Source: Rossellomorea sp. BNER (GTDB taxonomy: Bacteria; Bacillota; Bacilli; Bacillales; Bacillaceae_B). Taken from it: a stretch of 64,000 nucleotides of DNA. The position numbers and the translations under genes were made by a program. The stretch covers positions 142,516-206,515 of the forward strand of contig JANAVG010000005.1 in assembly GCA_024213275.1 (NCBI GenBank), given 5' to 3'. A model generated the notes under the pieces. The model worked only from the letters and a program-made list of their open reading frames with translations. It was not told the DNA's origin and did not search any database. Shown one piece after another: positions 26,673 through 35,063 of this stretch (position 1 is its first letter; every line of letters begins with the position of its first letter).

Positions 26673-27586
26673 AAGCTGAGCTCCCCCCGAGTCATATCTA
26701 AGAAGATATCTTCCAAGGACATTTTCTCTTCTTCCACCCGATAGATTGAAAATCGTTCTTTCACTAATAATTCAACAACATTTGCGATTCTATCATCTTT
26801 GTTTTCTTGCAACTGCAAACCTTTTTCCCGTTCCCAATCCACGCTAACCCCTTGCGATAATAGATACTTCCATGCACTTTCTTCATCACTTACCCTCAAC
26901 TTTATAGTAGATTTAGCTCTCTCTCTTAAAGCACCAATGGAGTCCTGGAAAATAAGTTCTCCTTTGGTGATAATCCCAACCCTAGTCGCCATTTGATCAA
27001 TTTCTGATAACAAATGGCTTGAAACCAGGACTGACATTCCATATTTTTTTGGTAGAGATTTTATCAATTCTCGCATTTCAAGAATTCCGGAAGGATCTAG
27101 ACCATTTGTTGGCTCATCTAATACTAGAAGCTTTGGATTTCCTAGTAATGCATTGGCAATCCCTAACCGTTGTTTCATTCCTAGGGAATACCCCTTTACT
27201 GCTTTATTTGCACTGTTTTTTAACCGAACGATTTCTAGTACTTCATCAATTCTGCTTTTAGGAACATTTAATATTTTTCTAGTAACCTCTAAATTTTCAT
27301 TTGCCGTTAAATGGCCGTAATATGAGGGAGACTCTACTAGAGAACCCACTTGCTTTAAAATACTTCGCTTATTTTTCTTAAGTTCTTGATCAAATATTCG
27401 GATTGAACCATGTGAGGGTCTCATTAGTCCAAGAAGCATCCGGATGGTCGTTGTCTTCCCGGCACCGTTTGGACCAAGAAAACCATAAATTTCTCCTTGA
27501 GGCAGCTGCATATTTAGTCCTACCACTGCTTTTGACGATTTAAAGCTCTTCGTTAAATTTGTTGTTTGAATAATGTTTTCGATCAT
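26669..27586 (-). CDS. Lantibiotic-immunity type ABC ATP-binding protein (LanF/BcrA class)
   Basis: About 305 residues. Nucleotide-binding domain with Walker A GPNGAGKTTT (near 40), signature YSLGMKQRLG, Walker B LLVLDEPTNG, and H-loop SSHLLSEI; then a C-terminal extension of about 90 residues typical of BcrA/LanF proteins. ATG at 27586 with GAGGTG upstream; a GTG at 27595 is in frame. First gene of a three-gene unit. A terminator and a paired 11-base direct repeat lie just upstream, consistent with control by the adjacent two-component system. Confidence 0.9.
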   Translation of the reverse strand: MIENIIQTTNLTKSFKSSKAVVGLNMQLPQGEIYGFLGPNGAGKTTTIRMLLGLMRPSHGSIRIFDQELKKNKRSILKQVGSLVESPSYYGHLTANENLEVTRKILNVPKSRIDEVLEIVRLKNSANKAVKGYSLGMKQRLGIANALLGNPKLLVLDEPTNGLDPSGILEMRELIKSLPKKYGMSVLVSSHLLSEIDQMATRVGIITKGELIFQDSIGALRERAKSTIKLRVSDEESAWKYLLSQGVSVDWEREKGLQLQENKDDRIANVVELLVKERFSIYRVEEEKMSLEDIFLDMTRGELSL

Positions 27587-27640
27587 TTCTCTCACCTCTA
27601 TTACAAGATAAACTTTTTAGGTTAAAACCGAGGTAGGTGG

Positions 27641-27660
27641 TAGTTTAAATTTAGTTTAAA
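27641..27660 (-). promoter_or_regulatory. Tandem direct repeat, candidate response-regulator box
   Basis: TTTAAACTA occurs twice on the minus strand (27660-27652 and 27649-27641) with an 11-base period, as OmpR/PhoB-type regulators prefer. It overlaps a possible -35 (TTTAAA, 17 bases to TTTAAC). Upstream of the ABC genes and next to an OmpR-type regulator gene. Confidence 0.55.
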
Positions 27661-27667
27661 AAAGTAA

Positions 27668-27698
27668 AGAGGCTGACCATATGGGAGATCAGCCTCTG
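27668..27698 (-). terminator. Terminator between the sensor kinase and ABC genes
   Basis: GAGGCTGATC (27698 down) pairs with GTCAGCCTC around TCCCATATG, followed by TTTACTTTTTT on the minus strand. Shows that the regulators and transporter are separate transcription units. Confidence 0.8.
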
Positions 27699-27700
27699 AT

Positions 27701-29068
27701 TCATTCTTGATGTTGAATCTTATACAATTCTATTTTTGTTCCTGCTTTTGTTGAAGAAACTTCCCATTTCATTCCCATCTCTTTTACCATAAGGGCAACA
27801 ATGGCAAGTCCAATGCCTGCTCCTTTATCTTCTGAGGTGTGCTTTAATCCTGGACCCTTATCCTCTATCACAATCCGAAGCTCTTCTTCCTTTCGATAAG
27901 ATCTGATCGATAGAAATTTTCCTGACCTTGCATGCCTTAGAACGTTTTGAAAAAGATTATCCAACACTCTTTCCAACCAATGGGCATCCAAAAGCCAATG
28001 CACTTGCTCCTCTAAAAGGTCGACATTTACCTCAAAGCCTTCCCTTTCCAAAACAGGATACCACGATGCAACCGATGTTTTGATCACTCTGTGAATTTCA
28101 ACCTCTTTCGGTTTATAGAGATATTTTCCTGCAACGAGAAGAGTATAAGACATTAAATTCTCGATTAATCGATCTAAATAGCTTATTTTATGATCAATTA
28201 GTTTTAAGGAATCTTTGCCTTTATCAGAGATTGGCTCCGTTGTTAAGGAATAAGCATGGGCTTTAATGGCTGTGATGGGAGTTCTCAAATCATGGGATAA
28301 ATTTGCAATCAGCTGCCTTCTAAGTTGTTCTTCTTCTAGCTCACGTTTCCTGCTGCTCTTTAATTCGTCAATCATCTGATTAAAAGAGCCCTCTAATTGA
28401 CTGATTTCATCCTTCTTTTTTACTGTGACAGGATAGGGAATATTGTTTTCATCTCTGATCATCATGGCATTTTGTAGATGGATCAGACGTTTTCGAATAC
28501 TTCTGAAGAAGAGTAAAGAAACGAACATAAAAGAACCAAGAATCACGACTATACCGATTAAATAAACATAACTGTAGCTATCTCTTAGCTTTTGAATGGG
28601 AGGTTCTAATACATCTCTAGATAATTGGAAAACCATAAACCCTTGATTCTCTTGTTTACCAATAAAAGCAACCACTGTAAAGGGATCTCCCTCTATCCGA
28701 TCCTTCATAAACCTAACTGTGTAATCCGCATCCCATTGTTTAGGGATATTTAGATTTTTTTGTGATTGATAAGTTAATACGCCCTTATTATCAACCCAAA
28801 AAACTTCAGACTTTTTATACTCTTCCTGGAATTCTTCAAGCTTGTCGATTATTTGCTCACGGTTAGCCCCACCTAGATTCTCAGCTGCCTCATGCCAACC
28901 TTTTTCAATTTCTTCACCATTTATGGCCTGTTTCTCATTTATATCATCCAAAAGTGGGATGGGAATATAGAATAATAACGAAACGATAGGAATAGCGAAA
29001 GGGAGCAAGATAATCCCGATTAAAATAATCAGTAAGTATTTTGATAGTAATGATTGAAAAAACTTCAT
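27701..29068 (-). CDS. Sensor histidine kinase of the immunity module
   Basis: 455 residues. Membrane helix 1 (about 11-36), extracytoplasmic sensor of about 130 residues, helix 2 (about 167-188), HAMP, HisKA with LIANLSHDLRTPIT (phosphorylated His259), then the ATPase domain with LFQNVLRHA (N box), IVIEDKGPGL and GAGIGLAIV. The sizeable extracellular loop separates it from the loopless BceS type and resembles NisK/SpaK or CprK sensors. Start overlaps the regulator stop by four bases. Ligand unknown, presumably a cationic peptide. Confidence 0.92.
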   Translation of the reverse strand: MKFFQSLLSKYLLIILIGIILLPFAIPIVSLLFYIPIPLLDDINEKQAINGEEIEKGWHEAAENLGGANREQIIDKLEEFQEEYKKSEVFWVDNKGVLTYQSQKNLNIPKQWDADYTVRFMKDRIEGDPFTVVAFIGKQENQGFMVFQLSRDVLEPPIQKLRDSYSYVYLIGIVVILGSFMFVSLLFFRSIRKRLIHLQNAMMIRDENNIPYPVTVKKKDEISQLEGSFNQMIDELKSSRKRELEEEQLRRQLIANLSHDLRTPITAIKAHAYSLTTEPISDKGKDSLKLIDHKISYLDRLIENLMSYTLLVAGKYLYKPKEVEIHRVIKTSVASWYPVLEREGFEVNVDLLEEQVHWLLDAHWLERVLDNLFQNVLRHARSGKFLSIRSYRKEEELRIVIEDKGPGLKHTSEDKGAGIGLAIVALMVKEMGMKWEVSSTKAGTKIELYKIQHQE

Positions 29069-29736
29069 GATTTCATCCTATATCCGATCCCTCTAATCGT
29101 TTCAATGATAGTGGGACTCGCTGGGTTGTCCTCGAGTTTTTCCCTTAAATGGCGAATATGAACCATCAGCGTCTTATCGCCTTCCATAAAGCTTTCTCCC
29201 CAAACCCCTTCATAGATTTGCTCTTTTGTTAAAATCTGATTCGCATTCATAAGAAAGTATTGAAAAATTTTAAACTGCTTCCCTGTCAGAATAATTTCTC
29301 GATCTGCTCTTGTATCAACGATTCGGTTTTCCCTCGGGTACACTTTAAGGTGTTGAAATACTAACGAATCTGGTGTATGTTTCGAATACCTTCGTAATAA
29401 AACTTCTATTCTAGCAACTAGTTCTTCAGGATGAAATGGTTTAATAAGATAATCATCAGCAAATTGCAGTCCTTCCAGCCTATCCTCTACCGCAGATCTT
29501 GCGGAAAGCATTAAAATCGGAAGATCTTCTCTTTCTCGTTTAATTCTCTTTCCAATCGAAAAACCATCTAAACCGGGAAGCATCACATCTAGGATCACGA
29601 GGTCAATTTCTTCCATATTTGAAAAAGCTTTTTCACCAGATTGTAACCAGACAACTTGATAGCCTTTTTCCTCTAGATGTTCATAAACCCATTGACCTAT
29701 ATCCTTTTCATCTTCAATATAAAGAATTTTGTTCAT
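29065..29736 (-). CDS. OmpR-family response regulator of the immunity module
   Basis: 223 residues. Receiver domain with phospho-Asp50 in DLVILDVMLPGLDG, acidic pocket EDEKD at 8-12, MLSARS and the Lys of YLIKPFHPEE; C-terminal winged helix ending HIRHLREKLEDNPASPTIIE and TIRGIGYRM. ATG at 29736 follows GGAAGTG. It heads the kinase operon; predicted to bind the direct repeat upstream of the ABC genes. Confidence 0.93.
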   Translation of the reverse strand: MNKILYIEDEKDIGQWVYEHLEEKGYQVVWLQSGEKAFSNMEEIDLVILDVMLPGLDGFSIGKRIKREREDLPILMLSARSAVEDRLEGLQFADDYLIKPFHPEELVARIEVLLRRYSKHTPDSLVFQHLKVYPRENRIVDTRADREIILTGKQFKIFQYFLMNANQILTKEQIYEGVWGESFMEGDKTLMVHIRHLREKLEDNPASPTIIETIRGIGYRMKS

Positions 29737-29872
29737 ACACTTCCAGCCCCTTTTTACAGGATTTTCTATCACTACCATAACGATAAATGTTTGAGGTCGT
29801 CAATTAGATTTTGTATAAAAGAATGAAAGTAAAAAACTTTGAAATGTTTTTGATCATCAAATATATTTGTTG

Positions 29873-29936
29873 TGTCCAGCCCCAGCGCCTAGGCCTTCGA
29901 GACATAAGCCAAGCCATCAAGGCGCTTCCGCTTTTC
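29873..29936 (-). repeat. GCGGAAGCGCC hairpin element, short reverse copy
   Basis: Reads on the minus strand GAAAAGCGGAAGCGCCTTGA ... GGCGCTGGGGCTGGACA. It keeps the ends and CTTGGCTTATGTCTCGAAGG but lacks the inner stem. Lies between the response regulator and pdxK; otherwise the gap shows no gene. Confidence 0.8.
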
Positions 29937-30019
29937 TTGTTGTCTTTACAGTTTGATTCGTTTATTCTTAATAGAGAATTGACTTACACGGTGAAAAATG
30001 TATAGGAGGGAAAGGAAGA

Positions 30020-30823
30020 ATGAGTTTAAACAAAACATTAACAATTGCAGGTTCTGATACAAGCGGTGGCGCTGGAATTCAAGCGGATCTTAAGACATTT
30101 CAAGAGCATGGTGTGTATGGAATGACCGCTTTAACAACGGTTGTTACAATGGATCCTAATAACCACTGGCACCATAATGTTCACCCACTTTCCATTGATA
30201 CATTAAAAGCACAATTAGATACGGTCTTATCTGTAGGTGTCGATGCAATGAAAACGGGAATGCTTGGTTCTGTTGAAATCATTGAATTAGCTGCGAAGAA
30301 AATCGATGAATATTCACTAGAAAAAGTGGTCATTGACCCTGTAATGGTGTGTAAGGGAGAAGACGAGGTACTGCACCCTGAAACAACGGACGCGATGAGA
30401 GAATATTTGCTCCCACGCGCCCTAGTCGTAACTCCTAACTTGTTTGAAGCGGGACAATTAGCTCAAAATGGTCCGCTTCAAACGATTGATGATATGAAAG
30501 AAGCAGCTCAAAAGATTGTTGATCTCGGGGCTAAAAATGTCATCATCAAAGGAGGAAAACAGCTTCAACATGAAAAAGCGGTTGATCTATTCTTTGATGG
30601 AGAAGAATTTACGTTATTAGAAGCGGAAAAGATCGACACAAACTACAACCACGGTGCTGGATGTACATTTGCAGCTGCGATTACAGCCAACTTAGCAAAC
30701 GGGCAAGCCGTGAAACAAGCTGTTCAAAATGCCAAAAAGTTTGTCACTGCAGCCATCCAACACGGATTCAAACTAAACGAATACGTTGGCCCTGTTATGC
30801 ACGGAGCTTATAATAAAAAATAA
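30020..30823 (+). CDS. pdxK: Pyridoxal/pyridoxine kinase (ThiD-like)
   Basis: Ribokinase-fold kinase, 267 residues. Start LNKTLTIAGSDTSGGAGIQA (substrate site), VIDPVMVCKGEDEVLHPE near 105, LVVTPNLFEAGQLA, and the ATP/anion-hole segment TNYNHGAGCTFAAAI near 210. The CKGED form and the HGAGCTF hole (in place of the usual HGTGCTF) match the Bacillus PdxK that phosphorylates pyridoxal as well as hydroxymethylpyrimidine. GGAGGG precedes the ATG. Monocistronic, followed by a hairpin repeat that probably terminates it. Confidence 0.92.
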   Translation: MSLNKTLTIAGSDTSGGAGIQADLKTFQEHGVYGMTALTTVVTMDPNNHWHHNVHPLSIDTLKAQLDTVLSVGVDAMKTGMLGSVEIIELAAKKIDEYSLEKVVIDPVMVCKGEDEVLHPETTDAMREYLLPRALVVTPNLFEAGQLAQNGPLQTIDDMKEAAQKIVDLGAKNVIIKGGKQLQHEKAVDLFFDGEEFTLLEAEKIDTNYNHGAGCTFAAAITANLANGQAVKQAVQNAKKFVTAAIQHGFKLNEYVGPVMHGAYNKK

Positions 30824-30829
30824 TTTCTT

Positions 30830-30886
30830 AGGGACGGTCCTCGAATGCGGTAAAGCGTTACTGTAGTCGAGGACCGTCCCTATTTC
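30830..30886 (+). repeat. GGGACGG inverted repeat, likely pdxK terminator
   Basis: AGGGACGGTCCTCGA (30830-30844) pairs perfectly with TCGAGGACCGTCCCT (30867-30881) around a 22-base loop, then ATTTCTT. Same family as 2082, 3278 and 52627. Confidence 0.8.
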
Positions 30887-30973
30887 TTCGCATTTCTTTT
30901 CCGTTTTTAGTAAGATAGTGATAATACATGTTTAGAAATGTGAATTGGATTCTATCGTCAAGGAGGAAAAGCA

Positions 30974-31321
30974 ATGGAACCAATTGTGACAACGAAAGTA
31001 CAGGGGCACATCAATGATTTTGCCCGCCAAAAGGTTTATATACATTTAGAAACAACGAATGGAGCGTATGCTTCTCATTTTAATGAAGAGTTCTTTTCAG
31101 CTGGAGCTTACATAAGAAATGCAAAAGTTTGTTATCAGCACGGAAAAATTATCGGTGACGGACCATACAGGGTAGGATTAAAGCTTGACATTGGCTGGAT
31201 TTATGCCGAAGGACTCACACATTTTGAAATCGATAATGCTGGACGGTTATTAATGGCAGGGCATGATTTTGACGGAAAGCTTGCTGTCGCTTTAGAAATT
31301 AGTCCAAAACCATTCGAGTAA
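30974..31321 (+). CDS. yojF: YojF family protein (DUF1806)
   Basis: 115 residues, fitting YojF/DUF1806 (VQGHINDFARQKVYIHLETT, NAKVCYQHGKIIGDGPYRVG, GHDFDGKLAVALEISPKPFE). The family has a crystal structure but no assigned activity. It precedes bshB2 by 14 bases, as in B. subtilis yojF-yojG, and could help bacillithiol metabolism. AAGGAGG before the ATG. Confidence 0.92.
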   Translation: MEPIVTTKVQGHINDFARQKVYIHLETTNGAYASHFNEEFFSAGAYIRNAKVCYQHGKIIGDGPYRVGLKLDIGWIYAEGLTHFEIDNAGRLLMAGHDFDGKLAVALEISPKPFE

Positions 31322-31335
31322 GGAGGATTAGGATC

Positions 31336-32019
31336 ATGCAAAAAGAAAAAAGTGTACTTGTGATTTTCCCTCACCCAGATGATGAAGCATTTGGTGTATC
31401 TGGAACCATCTCTACCCATGTACAAAATGGCACCCCTGTTACCTATGCTTGTCTTACATTAGGAGAAATGGGGAGAAACTTAGGAAACCCTCCTTTTGCG
31501 ACGAGAGAATCTCTCCCCCTTATTCGTAAAAAAGAGCTCGAAAAAGCAGCTCAAGTGATGGGGATCCAAGATTTAAGAATGATGGGTTACCGTGACAAAA
31601 CATTGGAATTTGAAAACGATGAAGCCCTTGCCAATATGGTAACAGAGCTTATACAAGAGCTCGATCCATCATTAATGATTTCGTTCTATCCAGGGTATTC
31701 TGTTCACCCGGACCACGAAGCAACTGCCCGTGCTGTAGTCCGTGCTGTGAGAAGATTGCCTAAAGCTTCTCGTCCGAAATTACATCTTGTCGCTTTTTCA
31801 AAAGACTGTGAAAAAGATTTAGGTGCACCTGATATCATAAATAACATTCAAGCTGTGAAAGACCAAAAAATAGAGACGATGAAGGCCCATATTTCCCAAA
31901 CTGCCTGGATGCTTAAGGATATGGATGAAAAGCTGAAACAAAATGATCCCGACGCACTCAAATGGGTTACAAATGAACGCTTTTGGAGTTACCAATGGGA
32001 GAATGACCAGGTTGAATAA
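31336..32019 (+). CDS. bshB2: Bacillithiol biosynthesis deacetylase BshB2
   Basis: Zinc-dependent LmbE/PIG-L deacetylase that removes acetyl from GlcNAc-malate in bacillithiol synthesis (or from bacillithiol conjugates). 227 residues. Zinc motif FPHPDDEAFG (HPDDE at about 13-17) and the third ligand region YPGYSVHPDHEATAR near 118. The long insertion LTLGEMGRNLGNPPFATRES is typical of the BshB2 branch. AAGGAGG upstream. Ends at a strong bidirectional terminator. Confidence 0.93.
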   Translation: MQKEKSVLVIFPHPDDEAFGVSGTISTHVQNGTPVTYACLTLGEMGRNLGNPPFATRESLPLIRKKELEKAAQVMGIQDLRMMGYRDKTLEFENDEALANMVTELIQELDPSLMISFYPGYSVHPDHEATARAVVRAVRRLPKASRPKLHLVAFSKDCEKDLGAPDIINNIQAVKDQKIETMKAHISQTAWMLKDMDEKLKQNDPDALKWVTNERFWSYQWENDQVE

Positions 32020-32029
32020 TACTTATAAA

Positions 32030-32060
32030 AAAAGTCGATCCTCATGAAGGATCGACTTTT
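32030..32060. terminator. Bidirectional terminator after bshB2
   Basis: AAAAGTCGATCC (32030-32041) and GGATCGACTTTT (32049-32060) pair perfectly around TCATGAA with A and T tracts on the outside. Confidence 0.88.
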
Positions 32061-32062
32061 TC

Positions 32063-32200
32063 TTAATACTCTATTTCGTCATAATCTTTAGGTTGTGGTT
32101 CGGGCTGTCTGTTATCTTTGTTTGTAAAATCCTTAATCGTTTGTATTTCTTCTTGTCTTACTTCAGTGCCTTCTTTATGTTGATTCGGTTGTTTTTTCAT
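32063..32200 (-). CDS. 45-residue acidic hydrophilic protein
   Basis: Read directly: ATG at 32200 with an excellent GGAAAGGAGG site 10 bases upstream, stop at 32063 just inside a terminator. It starts MKKQPNQHKEGTEVRQEEIQ and ends RQPEPQPKDYDEIEY. Rich in Gln, Glu, Lys and Asp, no hydrophobic core, so probably unstructured. I do not recognise it. The ribosome binding site, terminator and lack of internal stops support a real gene; function unknown. Confidence 0.75.
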   Translation of the reverse strand: MKKQPNQHKEGTEVRQEEIQTIKDFTNKDNRQPEPQPKDYDEIEY

Positions 32201-32439
32201 AGTGTGGGTGCCTCCTTTCCATAATAGGTCTAAAGTTAATATGCACTGTTAGAAAGGTTTCAATCATGTACCTCCATTTTTTTGTAATTAGTCACCCAGT
32301 CCATATTTCATGTTTTTTTGTCGGTAACGGTCAATAATTTGTCCATTATATCTAATAATTTGTCCGTAATCTTCATTATATTGACCGGTCGACAAACTTC
32401 GACCTATTACGCACTTTCCGTTTCGAAACTTTTGTAAGG
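32201..32439. other. Intergenic with TTTGTCC/TTGACCG element
   Basis: At 32335-32398 is a plus-strand copy of the dispersed element: AATAATTTGTCC twice, then TATTGACCGGTCGACAAA. Nothing else recognised upstream of the operator region. Confidence 0.55.
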
Positions 32440-32502
32440 TGAGTGATTACTCACTTTACAAATACTTCGTAATATCATAGTATAAAAGTGAGTAATCACT
32501 CA
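32440..32502 (+). promoter_or_regulatory. Promoter flanked by twin TetR-type operators
   Basis: TGAGTGATTACTCA (32440-32453) and its exact reverse complement TGAGTAATCACTCA (32489-32502) bracket a promoter TTTACA (32455-32460), 17 bases, TAGTAT (32478-32483). Each 14-mer is itself a near palindrome. The last gene of the operon encodes a TetR-type repressor, so autoregulation is likely. Confidence 0.8.
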
Positions 32503-32522
32503 TTTTATGGAGGTGTTAACAT

Positions 32523-33245
32523 ATGGGAACAATTATTGACTTTAAAGACGTTTCAAAATCGTATGGTCATCACCCTGTACTGAATCAAATAAACCTAGCC
32601 ATTCCTTCAAGTGAAATCTTTGGCCTAATTGGTCCATCAGGTTCCGGGAAGACCACATTAATCAAAATTTTAATTGGATTAGAGTCTCTGTCGAAGGGAG
32701 AAGTCTCTTTCAAGGATGAAAAAATTAAAGCCATACCATTCTTCAAAAAGATTGGCTATATGGCTCAATCAGATGCCCTTTATGAAGAGTTAACAGCACA
32801 AGAGAATTTGCATTTTTTCGGCTCTTTATATGGAATAAAAAAGAAAGACCGAAATCGAAGAATAGAAGAAGTCATGAAGACTGTTGACCTGCTTGATCAT
32901 AGGAAGAAACCTGTTCATCTTTACTCGGGTGGGATGAAAAGAAGATTGTCTCTAGCTATTGCTCTCCTGCATGATCCAGAAGTGCTGATTTTAGATGAGC
33001 CTACTGTAGGAATTGACCCTGTATTACGAAAAGAAATATGGGAGCAGTTTCAAAAGCTAAAAGAACAAGGACGAACGTTACTGATTACCACCCATGTGAT
33101 GGATGAAGCTGAACGCTGTGACCGACTTGCTTTGTTGCGCGATGGAAGGATTATTGCAACTGAAAAGCCGGAAACCATTAAAGAATCGTTTCAGGTGTCT
33201 TCCATTGAAGAGGTCTTTCTTAAATCGGGGGTGTCTTCCTTATGA
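32523..33245 (+). CDS. ABC-2 type exporter ATP-binding protein
   Basis: 240 residues. Walker A GPSGSGKTTL (near 39), Q-loop MAQSDALYEELT, signature YSGGMKRRLSLA, Walker B VLILDEPTVGID, H-loop TTHVMDEAERC. CcmA/DrrA-type exporter ATPase. GGAGG precedes the ATG. Its end overlaps the permease start by four bases (ATGA). First gene of a three-gene TetR-controlled unit resembling B. subtilis yfiL-yfiM, whose regulator is YfiR. Substrate unknown; likely a drug or lipid-like compound. Confidence 0.92.
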   Translation: MGTIIDFKDVSKSYGHHPVLNQINLAIPSSEIFGLIGPSGSGKTTLIKILIGLESLSKGEVSFKDEKIKAIPFFKKIGYMAQSDALYEELTAQENLHFFGSLYGIKKKDRNRRIEEVMKTVDLLDHRKKPVHLYSGGMKRRLSLAIALLHDPEVLILDEPTVGIDPVLRKEIWEQFQKLKEQGRTLLITTHVMDEAERCDRLALLRDGRIIATEKPETIKESFQVSSIEEVFLKSGVSSL

Positions 33246-34261
33246 GAATTTTTGGTTTTTCCCTTAGAATCATTCGCCAGCTGCTTCGTGATAAACGAAC
33301 ACTTGCATTAATGTTTATGGCTCCTATATTAATCCTAACTTTGCTTTCACTCATTTTTGACTCAGAGGACTATGAACCAAAGATCGGTTATGTTTTATCC
33401 TCTTCCCAAGAAAATGTTTTACCAATTCCTGATCGTTGGGAAGACTATAATAATGACGCTGAAGCTACAACTGCGATTAAAGAAGGTACCATTGATGGTT
33501 TTATTAATCTTACAGAACCCACGAACCCATCAATTATAGTGGAAGGTAGTGATCCCTCTATTAACGGAGCTGTGTTGAAGGAGATACAGACGGCCTTTAC
33601 AAAAGAAAATCGAACTGCACTAAGTGAACAAGTAAATTATTTGTACGGTCATCAAGAGATGGGACTTTTCGATTCCTTTGGGCCGATTCTTCTTGGATTT
33701 TTTATCTTTTTCTTTGTCTTTTTAGTCAGTGGTGTTTCTTTCTTAAGAGAGAGAACAAGTGGAACCTTAGAACGGTTGCTTGCAAGTCCACTCCGAATTT
33801 GGGAAATGGTTATTAGCTATGTAATCGGATTCGGAATCATCACGATCCTTCAAGCCTCTTTTATTTCGTGGTTTTCCATTTATATTTTAGACATGATGAT
33901 GGAAGGAACATTTGTTCACTTACTTATAATCATCGTAACCCTGTCATTTTCTGCCTTAACACTTGGAATTTTGCTTTCATCTTTCGCAAAAAATGAGCTG
34001 CAAATGATGCAATTTATTCCAATCGTTGTCGTTCCACAGATATTTTTCTCTGGCTTATTTAATTTAGATACGATCTCAGATTGGTTGAGCTGGATCGGTC
34101 GTGTCACTCCATTATATTATGCAGCAGATGCCTTACGTGATGTGATGATCAGGGGGCTATCCTTATCCGAAATAGCACTTCCGTTGTTGATGCTATTGGG
34201 GTTTTCCATCGTATTCGTTCTACTAAACATTGCAGCTTTAAAAAAATACCGTAAAATATAA
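33242..34261 (+). CDS. ABC-2 type exporter permease
   Basis: 339 residues: N-terminal membrane helix (about 20-38, LALMFMAPILILTLLSLIF), an extracytoplasmic domain of about 120 residues, then five helices in the C-terminal half with LRERTSGTLERLLASPL, the ABC-2 coupling-helix segment. Full-length DrrB/YhgE-like permease. Pairs with the ATPase upstream. Confidence 0.9.
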   Translation: MRIFGFSLRIIRQLLRDKRTLALMFMAPILILTLLSLIFDSEDYEPKIGYVLSSSQENVLPIPDRWEDYNNDAEATTAIKEGTIDGFINLTEPTNPSIIVEGSDPSINGAVLKEIQTAFTKENRTALSEQVNYLYGHQEMGLFDSFGPILLGFFIFFFVFLVSGVSFLRERTSGTLERLLASPLRIWEMVISYVIGFGIITILQASFISWFSIYILDMMMEGTFVHLLIIIVTLSFSALTLGILLSSFAKNELQMMQFIPIVVVPQIFFSGLFNLDTISDWLSWIGRVTPLYYAADALRDVMIRGLSLSEIALPLLMLLGFSIVFVLLNIAALKKYRKI

Positions 34262-34291
34262 TCTATATACTTGTATGATAGGGGTATCAAA

Positions 34292-34948
34292 ATGCCTGAA
34301 CAAAATCAAAATAATCTCTTTGAGGAACTTCTGAATCAAGACGAAACTCTAACAGAAAAACAAAAAAAAATACTAGAATCAGCCATAGAGATATTCGCGG
34401 AAAAGGGCTATTCTGCTACCTCAACAAGCGAGATCGCTAAAAAAGCAGGAGTAGCAGAAGGAACGATTTTTAGACATTATAAAACAAAAAAAGAATTACT
34501 TCTATCTATCGTTGCTCCGACAATGGCCAAACTTGTTGCTCCCTTTGTGATAAAAGATCTAAACAAAGTGTTAGATACAAAATATGAGACCTACGAAGAC
34601 TTTTTAAAAGCTCTTTTATTAAATCGCCAAGCCTTTTTAAAAGAAAATATGGCTGCCTTTCGGATTCTTATTCAAGAAATTCCTTTCCATCCCGAACTTA
34701 AAGAACAGTTTAAAGAACATATCGCCAGTAAATTGTTCGAACGTGTTCAGAAAATTATTGAGCATTATCAAGAATTAGGGCAGGTCATCAGCATGCCGTC
34801 CCAATCGGTACTTCGCTTCACGCTCTCATCGATATTTGGTTTTCTAGTAACGAGACACCTCCTGCTTCCAGAAGCCGACTGGGATAATGAAAAAGAAATG
34901 GAATACACCATTCAAATGATTATAAATGGTGTTAAAGCCTCTGATTAA
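34292..34948 (+). CDS. TetR-family repressor
   Basis: About 218 residues. DNA-binding helix-turn-helix at about residues 38-62 (GYSATSTSEIAKKAGVAEGT, then IFRHYKTKKELL); C-terminal ligand domain of YfiR type. ATG at 34292 has AGGGG 7 bases upstream, while an ATG at 34271 lacks a site. Thirty bases after the permease gene. Likely binds the two 14-base operators at 32440 and 32489 and releases on binding the transported drug. Confidence 0.9.
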   Translation: MPEQNQNNLFEELLNQDETLTEKQKKILESAIEIFAEKGYSATSTSEIAKKAGVAEGTIFRHYKTKKELLLSIVAPTMAKLVAPFVIKDLNKVLDTKYETYEDFLKALLLNRQAFLKENMAAFRILIQEIPFHPELKEQFKEHIASKLFERVQKIIEHYQELGQVISMPSQSVLRFTLSSIFGFLVTRHLLLPEADWDNEKEMEYTIQMIINGVKASD

Positions 34949-35060
34949 AAAAAGCTTTCCCAAATTAAGGAGTATGAAGCCACAAATTTACCTTTTTAGA
35001 AGAACCATTTCTAAAGAGGTAAACAATGTGATTCCTGACTTCTTGGGACAGCTCTTTTTT
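34947..35060. terminator. Hairpin of the GTCCC/GGGAC family between convergent genes
   Basis: AAAAAAAGCTTTCCCAA (34947-34963) pairs with TTGGGACAGCTCTTTTTT (35043-35060). A second stem lies inside (CTTTTTAGAA..TTTCTAAAG). Likely bidirectional terminator of the TetR operon and the sugar dehydrogenase gene. Confidence 0.75.
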
Positions 35061-35063
35061 TAA

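Noticed and set aside
25242..29778. Complete lantibiotic biosynthesis cluster
   Set aside because: Only immunity transporter and regulators are present; no precursor or modification genes nearby.
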